Assembly (NCBI GenBank): GCA_000471925.1
Contig: CP006667.1
Span: forward strand, 4,402,001-4,466,000
Direction: 5' to 3'
From: Ralstonia pickettii DTP0602
Lineage (GTDB): Bacteria; Pseudomonadota; Gammaproteobacteria; Burkholderiales; Burkholderiaceae
Length of the DNA stretch: 64,000 nt
Positions 18,717-29,276 of the stretch are shown here, in pieces. Below the pieces are notes generated by a model. That model searched no databases and was not told the DNA's origin. It was given only the letters and a program-made list of their open reading frames with translations. The position numbers and the translations under genes were made by a program. Position 1 is the stretch's first letter, and each line of letters begins with the position of its first letter.

Positions 18717-18755
18717 CGTATCGTTATCCGTGTGAAGAATGAAGCGGTCCGATCT

Positions 18756-19661
18756 TCAGACTGACTCATTAGTCGGCTGGATGGCCGCTGGCTTCTGCCG
18801 CGCGCTCATCCACAGTCCCTCGGCCGCATACAGCGCCAGCGAGATCCAGATCAGCGCGTAGCCGACCTGCTTCTGCGCCGGGAACGGCTCGTTCCACAGC
18901 CATACGCCCAGCAGCAGCTGCAGCGTCGGCCCGGTGTACTGCAGCAGGCCCAGCAGCGACAGCGGGATGCGGCGCGCACCGGCCGCAAAGAACAGCAGCG
19001 GCACAGCCGTCACCGGCCCCGCCATCAGCAGCAGCAGCTGCGTACCCGGCGCTGCGTGGGTGAAGCCGTCCTGCCCGGTGGCGAACAGGTAGCCCAGCAC
19101 CGCCGCCGCGATCGGGAACAGCAGCAGCGTTTCCAGCGACAGCCCTTCAAGCGCGCCCAACGCCCCGGTCTTGCGCAACAGCCCGTAGCCGCCAAAGGAG
19201 GCCGCCAGCCCCAGCGCGATCCACGGCAGCTGGCCCGCCGCCACCGTCAGCCAGGCCACGCCGGCCGCGGCCACCGCGATCGACAGCCACTGCACCGGGC
19301 GCAGCCGCTCGTGCAGGAACACCACGCCGAGCAGCACGCTGAACAGCGGGTTGATGAAGTAGCCCAGACTGGCATCGACCACGCGGTTGGCCGACACCGC
19401 CCAGATATAGAGGAACCAGTTGCCGCACAGCAGCGCCGCACTTGCCGCGAACGCCAGCAGCAGGCGCCGGTCGCGCACCACCTGGCCCAGCCACCCCCAC
19501 TGGCGCCGCCAGGCCAGGATCAGCCCCAGGAAGACCAGCGACCACACCATCCGGTGCAGCAGGATTTCCACCGGCGCGATGCCGGGCAACGACTTGATGT
19601 AGAGCGGGAGCAGCCCCCAGATGACATAGGCCAGGAGGGCGTAGAGGATGCCGAGTTGCAT
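18756..19661 (-). CDS. rarD: EamA/RarD-family transporter
   Basis: 301 residues with ten hydrophobic segments from MQLGILYALLAYVIWGLLPLY. The RarD signature is seen in CGNWFLYIWAVSANRVVDAS, with the second EamA half ending in YAAEGLWMS. RarD proteins are drug/metabolite-superfamily carriers whose substrates are not settled. dinB follows 39 bp downstream. Confidence 0.93.
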   Translation of the reverse strand: MQLGILYALLAYVIWGLLPLYIKSLPGIAPVEILLHRMVWSLVFLGLILAWRRQWGWLGQVVRDRRLLLAFAASAALLCGNWFLYIWAVSANRVVDASLGYFINPLFSVLLGVVFLHERLRPVQWLSIAVAAAGVAWLTVAAGQLPWIALGLAASFGGYGLLRKTGALGALEGLSLETLLLFPIAAAVLGYLFATGQDGFTHAAPGTQLLLLMAGPVTAVPLLFFAAGARRIPLSLLGLLQYTGPTLQLLLGVWLWNEPFPAQKQVGYALIWISLALYAAEGLWMSARQKPAAIQPTNESV

Positions 19662-19753
19662 GGGGAATTCCGGTAGATGCCGGCGATTCTACCGGCGCCG
19701 GCCAGATCGCGCCGCGCAGGCGAGGCAAGGCGGGCCAAAGGCAGGCCGGCAAC

Positions 19754-19790
19754 AAAAAACCCCATGCTCCCGGAGGAACATGGGGTTTGC
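19754..19790 (-). terminator. Rho-independent terminator of the TRAP protein gene
   Basis: AACCCCATG at 19758-19766 pairs with CATGGGGTT at 19779-19787. On the minus strand the stem is followed by TTTTTTG. It lies 35 bp beyond the stop of the TRAP binding-protein gene. Confidence 0.85.
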
Positions 19791-19824
19791 AGGTCGGCCC
19801 GGGGTAACCCGGGCGGCGTGCCGC

Positions 19825-21409
<1,585 letters not shown>

Positions 21410-23200
21410 ATGCCTGAATTGTTGTCCGCCTCCCGCCGCATCACCGCTTCGCCGCCCTGCCCGCGCATCCCGGCCGGGCGCGGCGGCCTGCCCCTGCGCC
21501 GCTTCGGCTTTGCCGTGCTCGCCGCATGGGGACTGGTGGCGTGCGCGCAGACCGGTGGCTCGATGATCAGGACGAGCACAGACACGACCACGCCGCCGCC
21601 GCGCTTTGAGCCGCGGCCAGAGCTGCCCCCGGTGGTGTCCGCTGTCGGCCCTGCCGCTGCGCAGCCAGCCGCGGCCAATGTGCCGCCCGCCACGCCAGCG
21701 GCCGTGGATGATCCGCTGGCCGCGCTGATTGGCGGCGACGCGGCACCAGCGCCAGGCGCTGCCCCGCCTGCACAGGCCCAGGCGCAGCCTGCCCAGCCCG
21801 CTCAGTCCGACCAGCCCGCACCGGCCGCTGCGCAAGCTGACGTCAGCGCTCCCGCAAGCGTTGCCGCCACCAACCCGGCAGCCGATCCGAACTTCGTCGG
21901 CCCACCCGAGCCACCGCCCCCTGCGCCGCCGCCGCTGGTACTGTTCCCGCCCCGGCTCGGCGAGTTCCAGGCCGAGCCGCCCGCCCAACCGGCGCAGGCC
22001 AGGGTCGCGGCCCCCGGGGAGGCGCCACCCGACGCGCCACCGGTGCTGCGCTCGCAGTTGCCCGCCGACGATGCCGCGGTGGACACAGTGTGGCGTTTGA
22101 GCTACAGCGGCCGTGCCGCCGTCGAGGAGCGCCCGGCCAACATGCGCGCCTGCCCCGGCGGCGCGCTCTCGACCGGCATCGGCAGCGGCCTGGCTTGCCG
22201 CACCGCCGGCGAGGTCAAGATCCGCGAATCCGTGCTCGCCCTGGATGGCGGTGCGCAGGTGATGCTGATCGCCCAGGCGCGTGGCACCGATGCCACCACG
22301 GTCAACGGCCGCCCGGAGGCGATCGACCCCTATGCGCTGGTGCCGCAGTTCTATACGGCAGTCAGCGGCCTCGCGGTGCTGGACGGCGCCACCATGTGGG
22401 CCGGTCGGCGCGACAATGCGCCCTTCCTGATGTCGTCGGGCCTGCTGCCGCCCAATTCCACCGCGATGCGCTTCGGCGTGGACAACGCCAAGGTGATCGG
22501 CGATATCGGCCTGAGCTACCAGTACACCGCGCGCGCCGACCAGAAAGGCCAGAACCTGCCGAGCTACCACTCGGTGCGTACCGCGCCGATCAACACCAAT
22601 GAAAAGGGCTCGGTCCAGCTCGGCTTTACGCGCGTGGAAGCGCAGCCAATGGTGGAAGACACCGGTGGCGCCTGGTGGGCATCCGCCCTGCATGAGCAGA
22701 AAGGCGTGCTGTTCGGCACCAACCGGCTCGGCCTGCAGTTCGGCTCGGGCTCGCGCAACGCCATGACTGGCTATACCGGCATGGGCCCGTCGCTGTCGCG
22801 CATGCGCGTGGCCGAATCGATCGAATGGAAGGGGCGCTCGGGGCTAAGCGGCGCGGTGGAACAAAGCCTGCAGTTCGACCGCTCGCCAGTCGGCACGATG
22901 CAGTGGACCACCACGCGCCTGCGCCCCGCCTATGTGGCCAGCGACCAGTTCCGACTGAATTTCGAGGTCTCGCACGACCAGATCTCTTCCGGCTTCGGCG
23001 TCAGCGGCCAGCGCACCGCGCTTACCGTTGCGCCGACGCTGACGCTGGGCAAGTCGGCGGGCAACGCCAATCTGCGCGCTTTCTACACCTACAGCCGGGC
23101 CTCGGACGTGGACGGCATCGGCTACACCGCGCCCGCGGACGCCTGGGCCTCGCAGCCCAGCGGCTCGATCTTCGGCGTGCAGCTCAATCGACGCTGGTAG
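21410..23200 (+). CDS. Lipoprotein with Pro/Ala-rich linker and LamB/maltoporin-like domain
   Basis: 596 residues. An Arg-rich N-terminus and hydrophobic stretch end in lipobox LVAC (Cys45). Residues about 60-220 are Pro/Ala/Gln-rich with a PPPPAPPP run and no predicted fold. From about residue 225 the protein resembles carbohydrate porins of the LamB type: LSYSGRAAV start, AVLDGATMWAGRRD (compare GSTIWAGKR of LamB), FGVDNAKVIGDIGLSYQYT, and terminal aromatic FGVQLNRRW. A sugar-specific porin with a lipid anchor and long disordered linker is unusual. Start uncertain: no good ribosome site precedes the ATG. Its end overlaps the aquaporin gene by 17 bp, convergent. Confidence 0.75.
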   Translation: MPELLSASRRITASPPCPRIPAGRGGLPLRRFGFAVLAAWGLVACAQTGGSMIRTSTDTTTPPPRFEPRPELPPVVSAVGPAAAQPAAANVPPATPAAVDDPLAALIGGDAAPAPGAAPPAQAQAQPAQPAQSDQPAPAAAQADVSAPASVAATNPAADPNFVGPPEPPPPAPPPLVLFPPRLGEFQAEPPAQPAQARVAAPGEAPPDAPPVLRSQLPADDAAVDTVWRLSYSGRAAVEERPANMRACPGGALSTGIGSGLACRTAGEVKIRESVLALDGGAQVMLIAQARGTDATTVNGRPEAIDPYALVPQFYTAVSGLAVLDGATMWAGRRDNAPFLMSSGLLPPNSTAMRFGVDNAKVIGDIGLSYQYTARADQKGQNLPSYHSVRTAPINTNEKGSVQLGFTRVEAQPMVEDTGGAWWASALHEQKGVLFGTNRLGLQFGSGSRNAMTGYTGMGPSLSRMRVAESIEWKGRSGLSGAVEQSLQFDRSPVGTMQWTTTRLRPAYVASDQFRLNFEVSHDQISSGFGVSGQRTALTVAPTLTLGKSAGNANLRAFYTYSRASDVDGIGYTAPADAWASQPSGSIFGVQLNRRW

Positions 23201-23909
23201 GCGCGGCGCGCCAGTCGCGGCGCGAGCCCTTGATAGCGCCAGCCGCAGGCACAGGCTTGCGGCACAGCCAGTGGAACAGCAGCGTCGCGGCCAGCCCGCC
23301 GCCGATCTGTGCCAGCACAAAGCCCGGCACATCCTCCGGGCGGATCCCGGTAAAGGTATCGGTCAGCGCACAGGCAATGGTCAGGGCCGGATTGGCGAAC
23401 GAGGTCGACGACGTGAACCAGTACCCCGCCGTGATATAGCCCGCCACCACGAACGGCACCAGCTGCGGCCGGCTGCGCAGCGTGCCGATGCCCACGCCCA
23501 CCAGCCCGAAGGTCGCCACGCACTCGCTCCACCACATCGATGCGCCGGTACGGCTCTGCGCCGACCACGCCAGCGCCGGTTCGCCGAACATCGCATGCGC
23601 GGCCAGCACGCCGCAGACGCCGCCGGCCACCTGCACCAGCACATAACGCAGCGCATCGCGCGGCGACAGCGCGCCCTGCACCAGCGCCGACAGGCTTACC
23701 ACCGGGTTGAAATGCCCGCCCGACACCGGGCCCAGCGACACCAGCAGCGCCACCAGCCCGGCCCCGGTGGCCAGCGAATTGGCCAGCAGCGCCAGCGCGG
23801 TGTCGCCTGCGGCGAGGCGCTCGGCGCGGATGCCGGAGCCCACCACGATCGCCACCAGCAGGGCCGTGCCCAGGCCTTCGGCCACTAGGCGGCGTGCGAG
23901 CGTACTCAT
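23184..23909 (-). CDS. Aquaporin/MIP-family channel
   Basis: 241 residues with six hydrophobic helices plus two half-helices carrying NPV (GGHFNPVVSL) and NPA (SFANPALTI). The variant NPV/NPA pair and a shorter first loop are seen in the MIP group often found near arsenic or metalloid genes, but none are present here. The ATG at 23909 is preferred to an upstream in-frame start. It conducts water or small neutral solutes across the inner membrane. Confidence 0.88.
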   Translation of the reverse strand: MSTLARRLVAEGLGTALLVAIVVGSGIRAERLAAGDTALALLANSLATGAGLVALLVSLGPVSGGHFNPVVSLSALVQGALSPRDALRYVLVQVAGGVCGVLAAHAMFGEPALAWSAQSRTGASMWWSECVATFGLVGVGIGTLRSRPQLVPFVVAGYITAGYWFTSSTSFANPALTIACALTDTFTGIRPEDVPGFVLAQIGGGLAATLLFHWLCRKPVPAAGAIKGSRRDWRAAPTSVD

Positions 23910-24207
23910 CGCTGCGCTCCGCTGGCGTCGCGCCGGGGCGAACGAAGGTGGCACGGGATCGGCCGCAAATTCGCGGCCAAAGCGGTGGAAGAAGCGATGG
24001 AAAAAGCGTGCAGCGGCATGGAAAACGTCGCCTGAGACGACGCCTCGGAGGTGTGGCGGTACAGTGGCAAGCCCGCGCGCACAGGCTGCGCGCGGACGCG
24101 ACAGTGTTCCGCTCGCGCACCGGGTGCGTCAATGCGCAGCCGCTTCGTTGTGTGCGGACGCTAGGTATCGAATCGCCGGGATCGCCGCGCGGCCGCTGAC
24201 CTTGCCG

Positions 24208-24817
24208 TTACCGGTTGCTGGCCGCCAGCCGCAGGCCGAAGCCGATCAGCGCGATCCCGGCCAGGCGCGTTGCCAGCGTGCGCGCGAACGGAAGTGCCCG
24301 CAGCCGGCTGGCCACCGCGTTGCCCGCCAGCACCAGCGCCGCCTAGTAGGCAAAGCTGAGCACCGTGACGTGGGCCATCATTGCCGCCAGCGTGGCCGGC
24401 GACGCATCCGGGCGCAGGAACAGCGGGAAGAACGCGACAAAGAACAGCACCACCTAGGCTGACCGTGAAGCCCTGGCGCAGGGTCACGCGCGCGGACTTG
24501 CGCGGCTCAGGCACGCCGGCGTCCGCGGCAAGGCGCGTACGCAGCAACTGCACGCCCATCCAGCACAGGTACGCGGCACCAAACCACTGCAAGCCGTGGA
24601 ACAGCAGCGGATTGGCCTGCATCACCGCCGCCAGCCCCGCCACCGCGGCGAGCATGTACACGAGATCGCCCAGCAGCGTGCCGCAGACGGCGCCCATGCC
24701 CGCCGCCACGCCATTGCGCGCGGTGGCGTTGAGGATGGCGATCGTGCCCGGGCCGGGGATCAGCTGGAACACCAGGATGGCGAGCACGAAGCTGGTGTAG
24801 TTCTGGATGTCGAACAT
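24208..24817 (-). pseudogene. LysE-family amino-acid exporter, broken
   Basis: The first about 100 residues are a normal LysE/RhtB protein (MFDIQNYTSFVLAILVFQLI, PGPGTIAI). At 24453-24458 the expected Asn-Pro-Lys after FTVSL is missing and the frame shifts; the sequence fits an 11-bp deletion. In the shifted frame the protein resumes as VVLFFVAFFPLF, meets an in-frame TAG at 24343-24345 after LSFAY, and continues to a natural C-terminus RLAASNR with stop at 24208. Two independent lesions make this a pseudogene. Both lesions fall in CTAG tetranucleotides. Confidence 0.88.
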
Positions 24818-24852
24818 GGCGTTGCGCGGGTTGGATGGCAGGGCGATAGGAG

Positions 24853-25203
24853 TTTGCACGCGAAGCCAGGCGCCAGCAGCGCGACGGCAACCCCATGTCA
24901 GTGCTGATGGTCGATATCGACTTCTTCAAGAAGATCAACGACCACTGGGGTCACGGCAGCGGCGACCGCGTGCTCAAGACAATGGCGCAGGCGTTGCGCA
25001 ACGTGCTGCGCGCAGCCGACCTGCCTGCGCGCCTTGGCGGCGAGGAGTTTGCCGTGATGCTGCCGCAGACCGGCCTGGCCGACGCGGTGCAGACCGCCGA
25101 ACGCATGCGCCAGGACATCGCCGGCTGCGTCGTCGAAGCCGAGGCCGACACAAGCCGGCTTCAGCGGGCTGAGCCGTGCTCCGTTGCGTGTGCCTCAGCG
25201 TAA
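24853..25203 (+). pseudogene. Diguanylate cyclase GGDEF-domain remnant
   Basis: From about 24853 the frame reads FAREARRQQRDGNP then MSVLMVDIDFFKKINDHWGH, the core of a GGDEF domain, with an intact GGEEF active loop (RLGGEEFAVMLPQTG). It lacks the N-terminal half of the domain and any sensor, and breaks off after about 30 residues past GGEEF into unrelated sequence. It starts within 40 bp of the LysE pseudogene start and is divergent from it. Unlikely to be active. Confidence 0.8.
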
Positions 25204-25686
25204 CAGGAACGCGATGTCCTCCACGCTGATCTGCGAAACCGGGATGCCCTTGCGGCGTTGGAAGAGGATGTGCTGCTGCACGCGGCTGCGCTGCTCGGCG
25301 AATGCCGCCGCATCGATCGGCGTACCAAGGCGCATGTAGTGCTGGACCAGCAGCTTGTAGGCGCGGTGCCGCACCTGCATCGCCTCGGCCTCCCCGCGCA
25401 GCCGTTTCATCTCTGCCGGGCTGCGGTCGATGGCTTGGTGCAGTTCGTCGACGGTGCGGGCGTGCAGTTCGCGGTAGACATCGCGTTCGGCTTCCGCCTT
25501 GTGGAGTTCGTCGCGCAATTCGCGGATCTTGCGCTGCAGCTTCAGCGTCTGCGTGACCGCCTGCTGCATCCGCCCGGCCGCGCCAAGCGCGTGGCTGGCC
25601 GCGGCCATGGTGCTCTTCCACAGACCGCGCTCGCTGCCCGCGCCTTCCGGCGGCCAGCGCTTGTCATCCCCGATCAACGTATCCAT
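25195..25686 (-). CDS. Hypothetical coiled-coil protein
   Basis: 163 residues, not recognised. The central part (about 45-105) is rich in Lys, Glu, Arg and Leu with heptad spacing (LQRKIRELRDELHKAEAERD) and is probably a coiled coil. The C-terminal part, about residues 120-163, is compact and ends QISVEDIAFLLR. No signal peptide or membrane segment. It overlaps the end of the GGDEF remnant by 9 bp. Confidence 0.65.
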   Translation of the reverse strand: MDTLIGDDKRWPPEGAGSERGLWKSTMAAASHALGAAGRMQQAVTQTLKLQRKIRELRDELHKAEAERDVYRELHARTVDELHQAIDRSPAEMKRLRGEAEAMQVRHRAYKLLVQHYMRLGTPIDAAAFAEQRSRVQQHILFQRRKGIPVSQISVEDIAFLLR

Positions 25687-25898
25687 CAGACCCCCGGTAG
25701 AGAAACGATAGTCCTGGGCCGGCGTTGTCCGCTCTATTGGCGCGGCTAGACCGGCTCGGCACGCGCTGCCGGGTGGCAGGGCGTCAGGGAATCGTAGAGA
25801 TACATATAACGGGTGCCAAGTAGAAGATATTTACTTCTGGATTGTCTGTTGCAAGTTGTGCAAAGGTATTGTCTTGTCGGCCGGACAGCGCCCAATGC
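25687..25898. other. Intergenic region
   Basis: About 210 bp between the hypothetical gene and the tRNA terminator. Lower GC around 25795-25870, with AGAAG-ATATTTA-CTTCT forming a small dyad near 25826. It should contain the promoter of the leftward hypothetical gene. Confidence 0.35.
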
Positions 25899-25929
25899 AA
25901 AAAGCCCGGCTGCAGGAGCCGGGCTTTTC
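25898..25929 (-). terminator. Terminator downstream of tRNA-Phe
   Basis: AAAAGCCCGGCT pairs with AGCCGGGCTTTT around a short loop. On the minus strand the stem ends in TTTTTG, seven bases after the mature tRNA 3' end. It would also work on the plus strand. Confidence 0.85.
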
Positions 25930-25935
25930 TTGTTC

Positions 25936-26011
25936 TGGTGGCCTGGGACGGAATCGAACCGCCGACACAAGGATTTTCAATCCTCTGCTCTACCGACTGA
26001 GCTACCGGGCC
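25936..26011 (-). tRNA. tRNA-Phe (GAA anticodon)
   Basis: 76 nt including an encoded CCA. The anticodon loop is TTGAAAA with a GAGGA/TCCTT stem. The D-arm (AGCTCAGTCGGTAGAGC) and T-arm (GGTTCGATTCC) are standard. The acceptor stem pairs GGCCCGG with CCAGGCC, leaving a C5-A68 mismatch that a canonical copy would not have. A strong promoter lies just upstream and a terminator just downstream. Confidence 0.95.
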
Positions 26012-26022
26012 AAAGAAGCGAA

Positions 26023-26051
26023 ACTATAACTGGACTTTTTTGGCCAGTCAA
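26023..26051 (-). promoter_or_regulatory. Sigma-70 promoter of tRNA-Phe
   Basis: On the minus strand TTGACT (26046-26051) and TATAGT (26023-26028) are separated by exactly 17 bp. The -10 lies 12 bp before the mature 5' end, so transcription should begin within a few bases of the tRNA. Confidence 0.8.
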
Positions 26052-26071
26052 GCGTCATCTGCGTCACTGCC

Positions 26072-26782
26072 TCATTGTTCGGCAGGCTCGGGCTTGTTGC
26101 GGCCCAGTTCGACGCCGAGCTGCTTGAGCTTGCGGTACAGGTGGGTGCGTTCCAGGCCGGTCTTTTCGGCCACGCGGGTCATGCTGCCGTGTTCGCGCAG
26201 CAGGTGGTATTCAAAGTAGGCGCGCTCGAACAGGTCGCGCGCTTCGCGCAGCGGCATGTCGAAGGAGAACTGCATCTCGGCCTCGGGCACGCGCGCGGGG
26301 CTGCCGTTGGTGGCGGCCTCGGCGGTGGGCTCGGGCGCGGCGCCGACGGTGCCGGCTTCGGCCAAGGGCGCGGTGGCCGGCGCGGCTGCAGCGGCCGGGG
26401 CGCTGCGTGGGCGATCGACGGCGCGCGCCAGGCCCTGCTCGACCGCGGACAGCAGCTTCTGCAGCGCGATCGGCTTCTCCAGGAAATTCAGTGCGCCGAT
26501 CTTGGTCGCCTCGACTGCCGTGTCGATGGTGGCGTGGCCCGACATCATGATGACGGGCATCGTCAGCTGGCCCTGCGCGGACCATTCCTTGAGCAGCGTC
26601 ACACCATCGGTATCGGGCATCCAGATATCGAGCAGCACGAGGTCAGGCGTGCCGGCCGCGCGGTATTCGCGCGCCTGGTGCGCGTTTTCCGCGAGTTCGA
26701 CCACGTGGCCTTCGTCGCTGAGGATCTCCGAGAGCAGCTCCCGGATTCCCATTTCGTCATCGACTACGAGGATCGTTGCCAT
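26072..26782 (-). CDS. Response regulator, receiver plus Fis-type HTH (NtrX-like without AAA+ domain)
   Basis: 236 residues. The receiver domain (MATILVVDDEMGIREL, phosphoacceptor Asp52 in LLDIWMPD, Lys in FLEKPI) is joined by an Ala/Pro-rich linker (about 125-175) to a C-terminal Fis-like helix (MTRVAEKTGLERTHLYRKLKQLGVEL) typical of NtrX. The sigma-54-interacting AAA+ module that sits between them in NtrX is absent, so it must act as a plain DNA-binding regulator. It is the partner of the NtrY-like kinase 52 bp upstream and ends the rsmB operon. Confidence 0.9.
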   Translation of the reverse strand: MATILVVDDEMGIRELLSEILSDEGHVVELAENAHQAREYRAAGTPDLVLLDIWMPDTDGVTLLKEWSAQGQLTMPVIMMSGHATIDTAVEATKIGALNFLEKPIALQKLLSAVEQGLARAVDRPRSAPAAAAAPATAPLAEAGTVGAAPEPTAEAATNGSPARVPEAEMQFSFDMPLREARDLFERAYFEYHLLREHGSMTRVAEKTGLERTHLYRKLKQLGVELGRNKPEPAEQ

Positions 26783-26834
26783 ACTTCCCCTCTTAACCCC
26801 ACCGCAGCGTTCCGGGACCGGACGCCAATGTTGA

Positions 26835-29276
26835 CTATGCCAGCTTAACGAACAGGATCGAGATCTGTGCACCGACGATCTCCGCACCTTCCATGCGATT
26901 GCGCAGCTCGATGCGCGCACCGTGTTCGTCAATGATCTTTTTTACCATCGCGAGCCCGAGACCCGTGCCCTTGGCTTTCGTGGTCACATAGGGCTCGAAC
27001 GCACGGCTCAGGATTCGTGGTGCAAAGCCGGGACCATTGTCCGCAATGGTGAGCTTGACGGCCTGCCGGTTTTCGCCGGCAGAATCTTTGTATTCTACAG
27101 TCTCGGTGTTCAGAGTGATATGGGGCGCCGCCCTACCCGCCGCCACGTTCTCCGTGGCCGCATCCTGCGCGTTCTGCAGCAGGTTGTGGATGACCTGGCG
27201 CAGTTGCGTGGGATCACCCTTGATTTCAGGCAGGCCCGCGCCCAGCGTCGGATGGATCACCGGGTGCTCGTGCACCGCCGCATCGTCGATGCCGTACAGG
27301 TGCAGCACCTCCGCCACCAGGCTGTTGAGCTGCAGCGATTGCAGCACCGCCGGCGGCGTGCGCGCGTAGTCGCGGAAGTCATCGACCATGCGCTTCATCG
27401 CCTGCACCTGGTTAACGATCGTGGCCGCGCCGCGCTTCAGCACATCCACGTCGGTGCCTTCCAGCTTGGGCGAGAGCTTCATCTGCAGCCGCTCGGCCGA
27501 GAGCTGGATCGGCGTGAGCGGGTTCTTGATCTCGTGGGCGAGGCGCCGCGCCACTTCGCCCCATGCCACTGAGCGTTGAGCGGAAATCACATCGGAAATA
27601 TCGTCGAACACGACCACATAGCCGGGCTCGTCGCGCTCGCCGCCGGGCAGGCGCGCGCCGCGCACCAGCAGCGTGAGCGGCTGTTCCTCGATGCCTGCAT
27701 TGCCGTGTGGCAGTTCGATCTGCTTCTGCCAGTGTTCGGCGCCGCCCAGCACCTCGCTGGTGTTCTGGTCCGAGAAGGCCTGGCGCACGATCTCGCCGAA
27801 GGGCCCCATGCCAGGGATCTGCTCCACCGGCAGGCCCAGCACCGCGCCAAACGGCTGGCGGAAGATGCGCTCGGCGCCGGGATTGGCGGTGATCAGCACG
27901 AAACGGCGGTCGAACACCAGCACGCCCGCGGTCAGGTTCTGCAGCACGCTCTCCAGGTAGGCCTTGGACTGCTCCAGCGCGGCGCGGTTTTCTTCGACGG
28001 CCAGGCGCGCCTCGGCCAGCTGTCGCGTCATCTGGTTGAACTGCTGCGTCAGCATGCCGAGTTCATCGCGGCTCTTCAGTTCGCGCTTGGGCGAGAGGTC
28101 GCCCTCGGCCACTTCCTTGGTCCCTTGCAGCAGCATCAGCAGCGGCCGCGCCAGCTGTCCGCCCAGCAGCAGCGCCAGCATCACCGCGATAAACACCGCC
28201 AGGAACAGCGTCAGCGTCAGCGTGCCGATATACATCTTGCGCAGGCCGGTGCGGCCCAGCGCCTTTTCCTGGTATTCCTGGTACGCGCGCTGGACCTCGT
28301 CGGCATTGCGCGCGAGCACCGCCGGCACCGGGTGCAGCACCTGCAAGTAACGCTCTTCGCGCACGGTCTCGCCGACCAGGCCGAAGCCGCTGGAGGGCGA
28401 TTCTTCCGGTCGGCGCTCGACCGACAGGCCGGAGCCGGCCCAGCGCGACTTCGGTGCCGCGCGCGGCACGCTGGCGCCCTCGACCATGTCCTGCGTCGCG
28501 GTCGGCGCCGCGCCCAGCGGGATGATCACGCGCAGCCGGTACAAGTGGCTGCTGTCGACGCGCTCGGCGCCCTGGCCGCTGTCGGTGGATGGGTCGGTGC
28601 CGCCCTCCACCGCCGCGAAGCCGCCGGCCAGGCGTGCCTGCTCGGCCAGCACGCCCGAAGGCAGGTCTGGCACCAGCGAGGCATAGTTGCTCGACGCGGT
28701 CGCCAGCACGCGGCCGCTGCCGGTGAAGATCGCGGCTTCCTGGATGCCGTACTGCTCGCGCAGCCGGTTCAGCTGCAGCGAGGTGGCTACGCCGGTGGAA
28801 CCGGAGAGCTGGTCGGCCATCAGTCGCGCCTTGACCTGCAGGTCGGCGAGCGAGCTGTCGATGGTGGAACGGCCCAGGTTCAGGCCCGCCTCGAGCGCGG
28901 TTTCCACGCGCACGTCGAACCAGGACTCGATGCTGCGCGAGACGAACTGCAGCGATACCAGGTAGATCAGCACGCCCGGCAGCACGCCCACCACGCCGAA
29001 GAACACGGCGAGCTTGGTCATCAGCCGCGTGCCGAACTTGCCGCGGCGATAGCGCAGCCACAGCGTCAGCGCCAGCGCGCCAATGGTCAGCACCAGCAGC
29101 GCGCCGATCACCAGGTTCACCTTGAACAGCAGCGTGAAATAGCGATCGAAGAATTCGGTGTTGGCCGACGCGCCGGCCAGCAGTCCCACCAGCACCAGCG
29201 CCAGGAAGGCGATGATCCCGGCCACGACGCGGTACAGCACGCGCCGGAACCGGCTGTCCCACAGCGAGGTGTTCAT
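26835..29276 (-). CDS. NtrY-like membrane sensor histidine kinase
   Basis: 813 residues. Two N-terminal membrane helices plus a third (YLVSLQFV), then a large periplasmic sensory region, another helix (LTLTLFLAVFIAVMLALLLG), a HAMP domain, a PAS domain (LQNLTAGVLVFDRRFVLITA), a HisKA domain (SVAWGEVARRLAHEIKNPLTPIQ, phosphoacceptor His) and a HATPase with DNGPGFAP and KGTGLGLAMV. NtrY proteins sense nitrogen or redox state. The start overlaps the DUF4390 stop as ATGA, so translation is coupled. Confidence 0.93.
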   Translation of the reverse strand: MNTSLWDSRFRRVLYRVVAGIIAFLALVLVGLLAGASANTEFFDRYFTLLFKVNLVIGALLVLTIGALALTLWLRYRRGKFGTRLMTKLAVFFGVVGVLPGVLIYLVSLQFVSRSIESWFDVRVETALEAGLNLGRSTIDSSLADLQVKARLMADQLSGSTGVATSLQLNRLREQYGIQEAAIFTGSGRVLATASSNYASLVPDLPSGVLAEQARLAGGFAAVEGGTDPSTDSGQGAERVDSSHLYRLRVIIPLGAAPTATQDMVEGASVPRAAPKSRWAGSGLSVERRPEESPSSGFGLVGETVREERYLQVLHPVPAVLARNADEVQRAYQEYQEKALGRTGLRKMYIGTLTLTLFLAVFIAVMLALLLGGQLARPLLMLLQGTKEVAEGDLSPKRELKSRDELGMLTQQFNQMTRQLAEARLAVEENRAALEQSKAYLESVLQNLTAGVLVFDRRFVLITANPGAERIFRQPFGAVLGLPVEQIPGMGPFGEIVRQAFSDQNTSEVLGGAEHWQKQIELPHGNAGIEEQPLTLLVRGARLPGGERDEPGYVVVFDDISDVISAQRSVAWGEVARRLAHEIKNPLTPIQLSAERLQMKLSPKLEGTDVDVLKRGAATIVNQVQAMKRMVDDFRDYARTPPAVLQSLQLNSLVAEVLHLYGIDDAAVHEHPVIHPTLGAGLPEIKGDPTQLRQVIHNLLQNAQDAATENVAAGRAAPHITLNTETVEYKDSAGENRQAVKLTIADNGPGFAPRILSRAFEPYVTTKAKGTGLGLAMVKKIIDEHGARIELRNRMEGAEIVGAQISILFVKLA

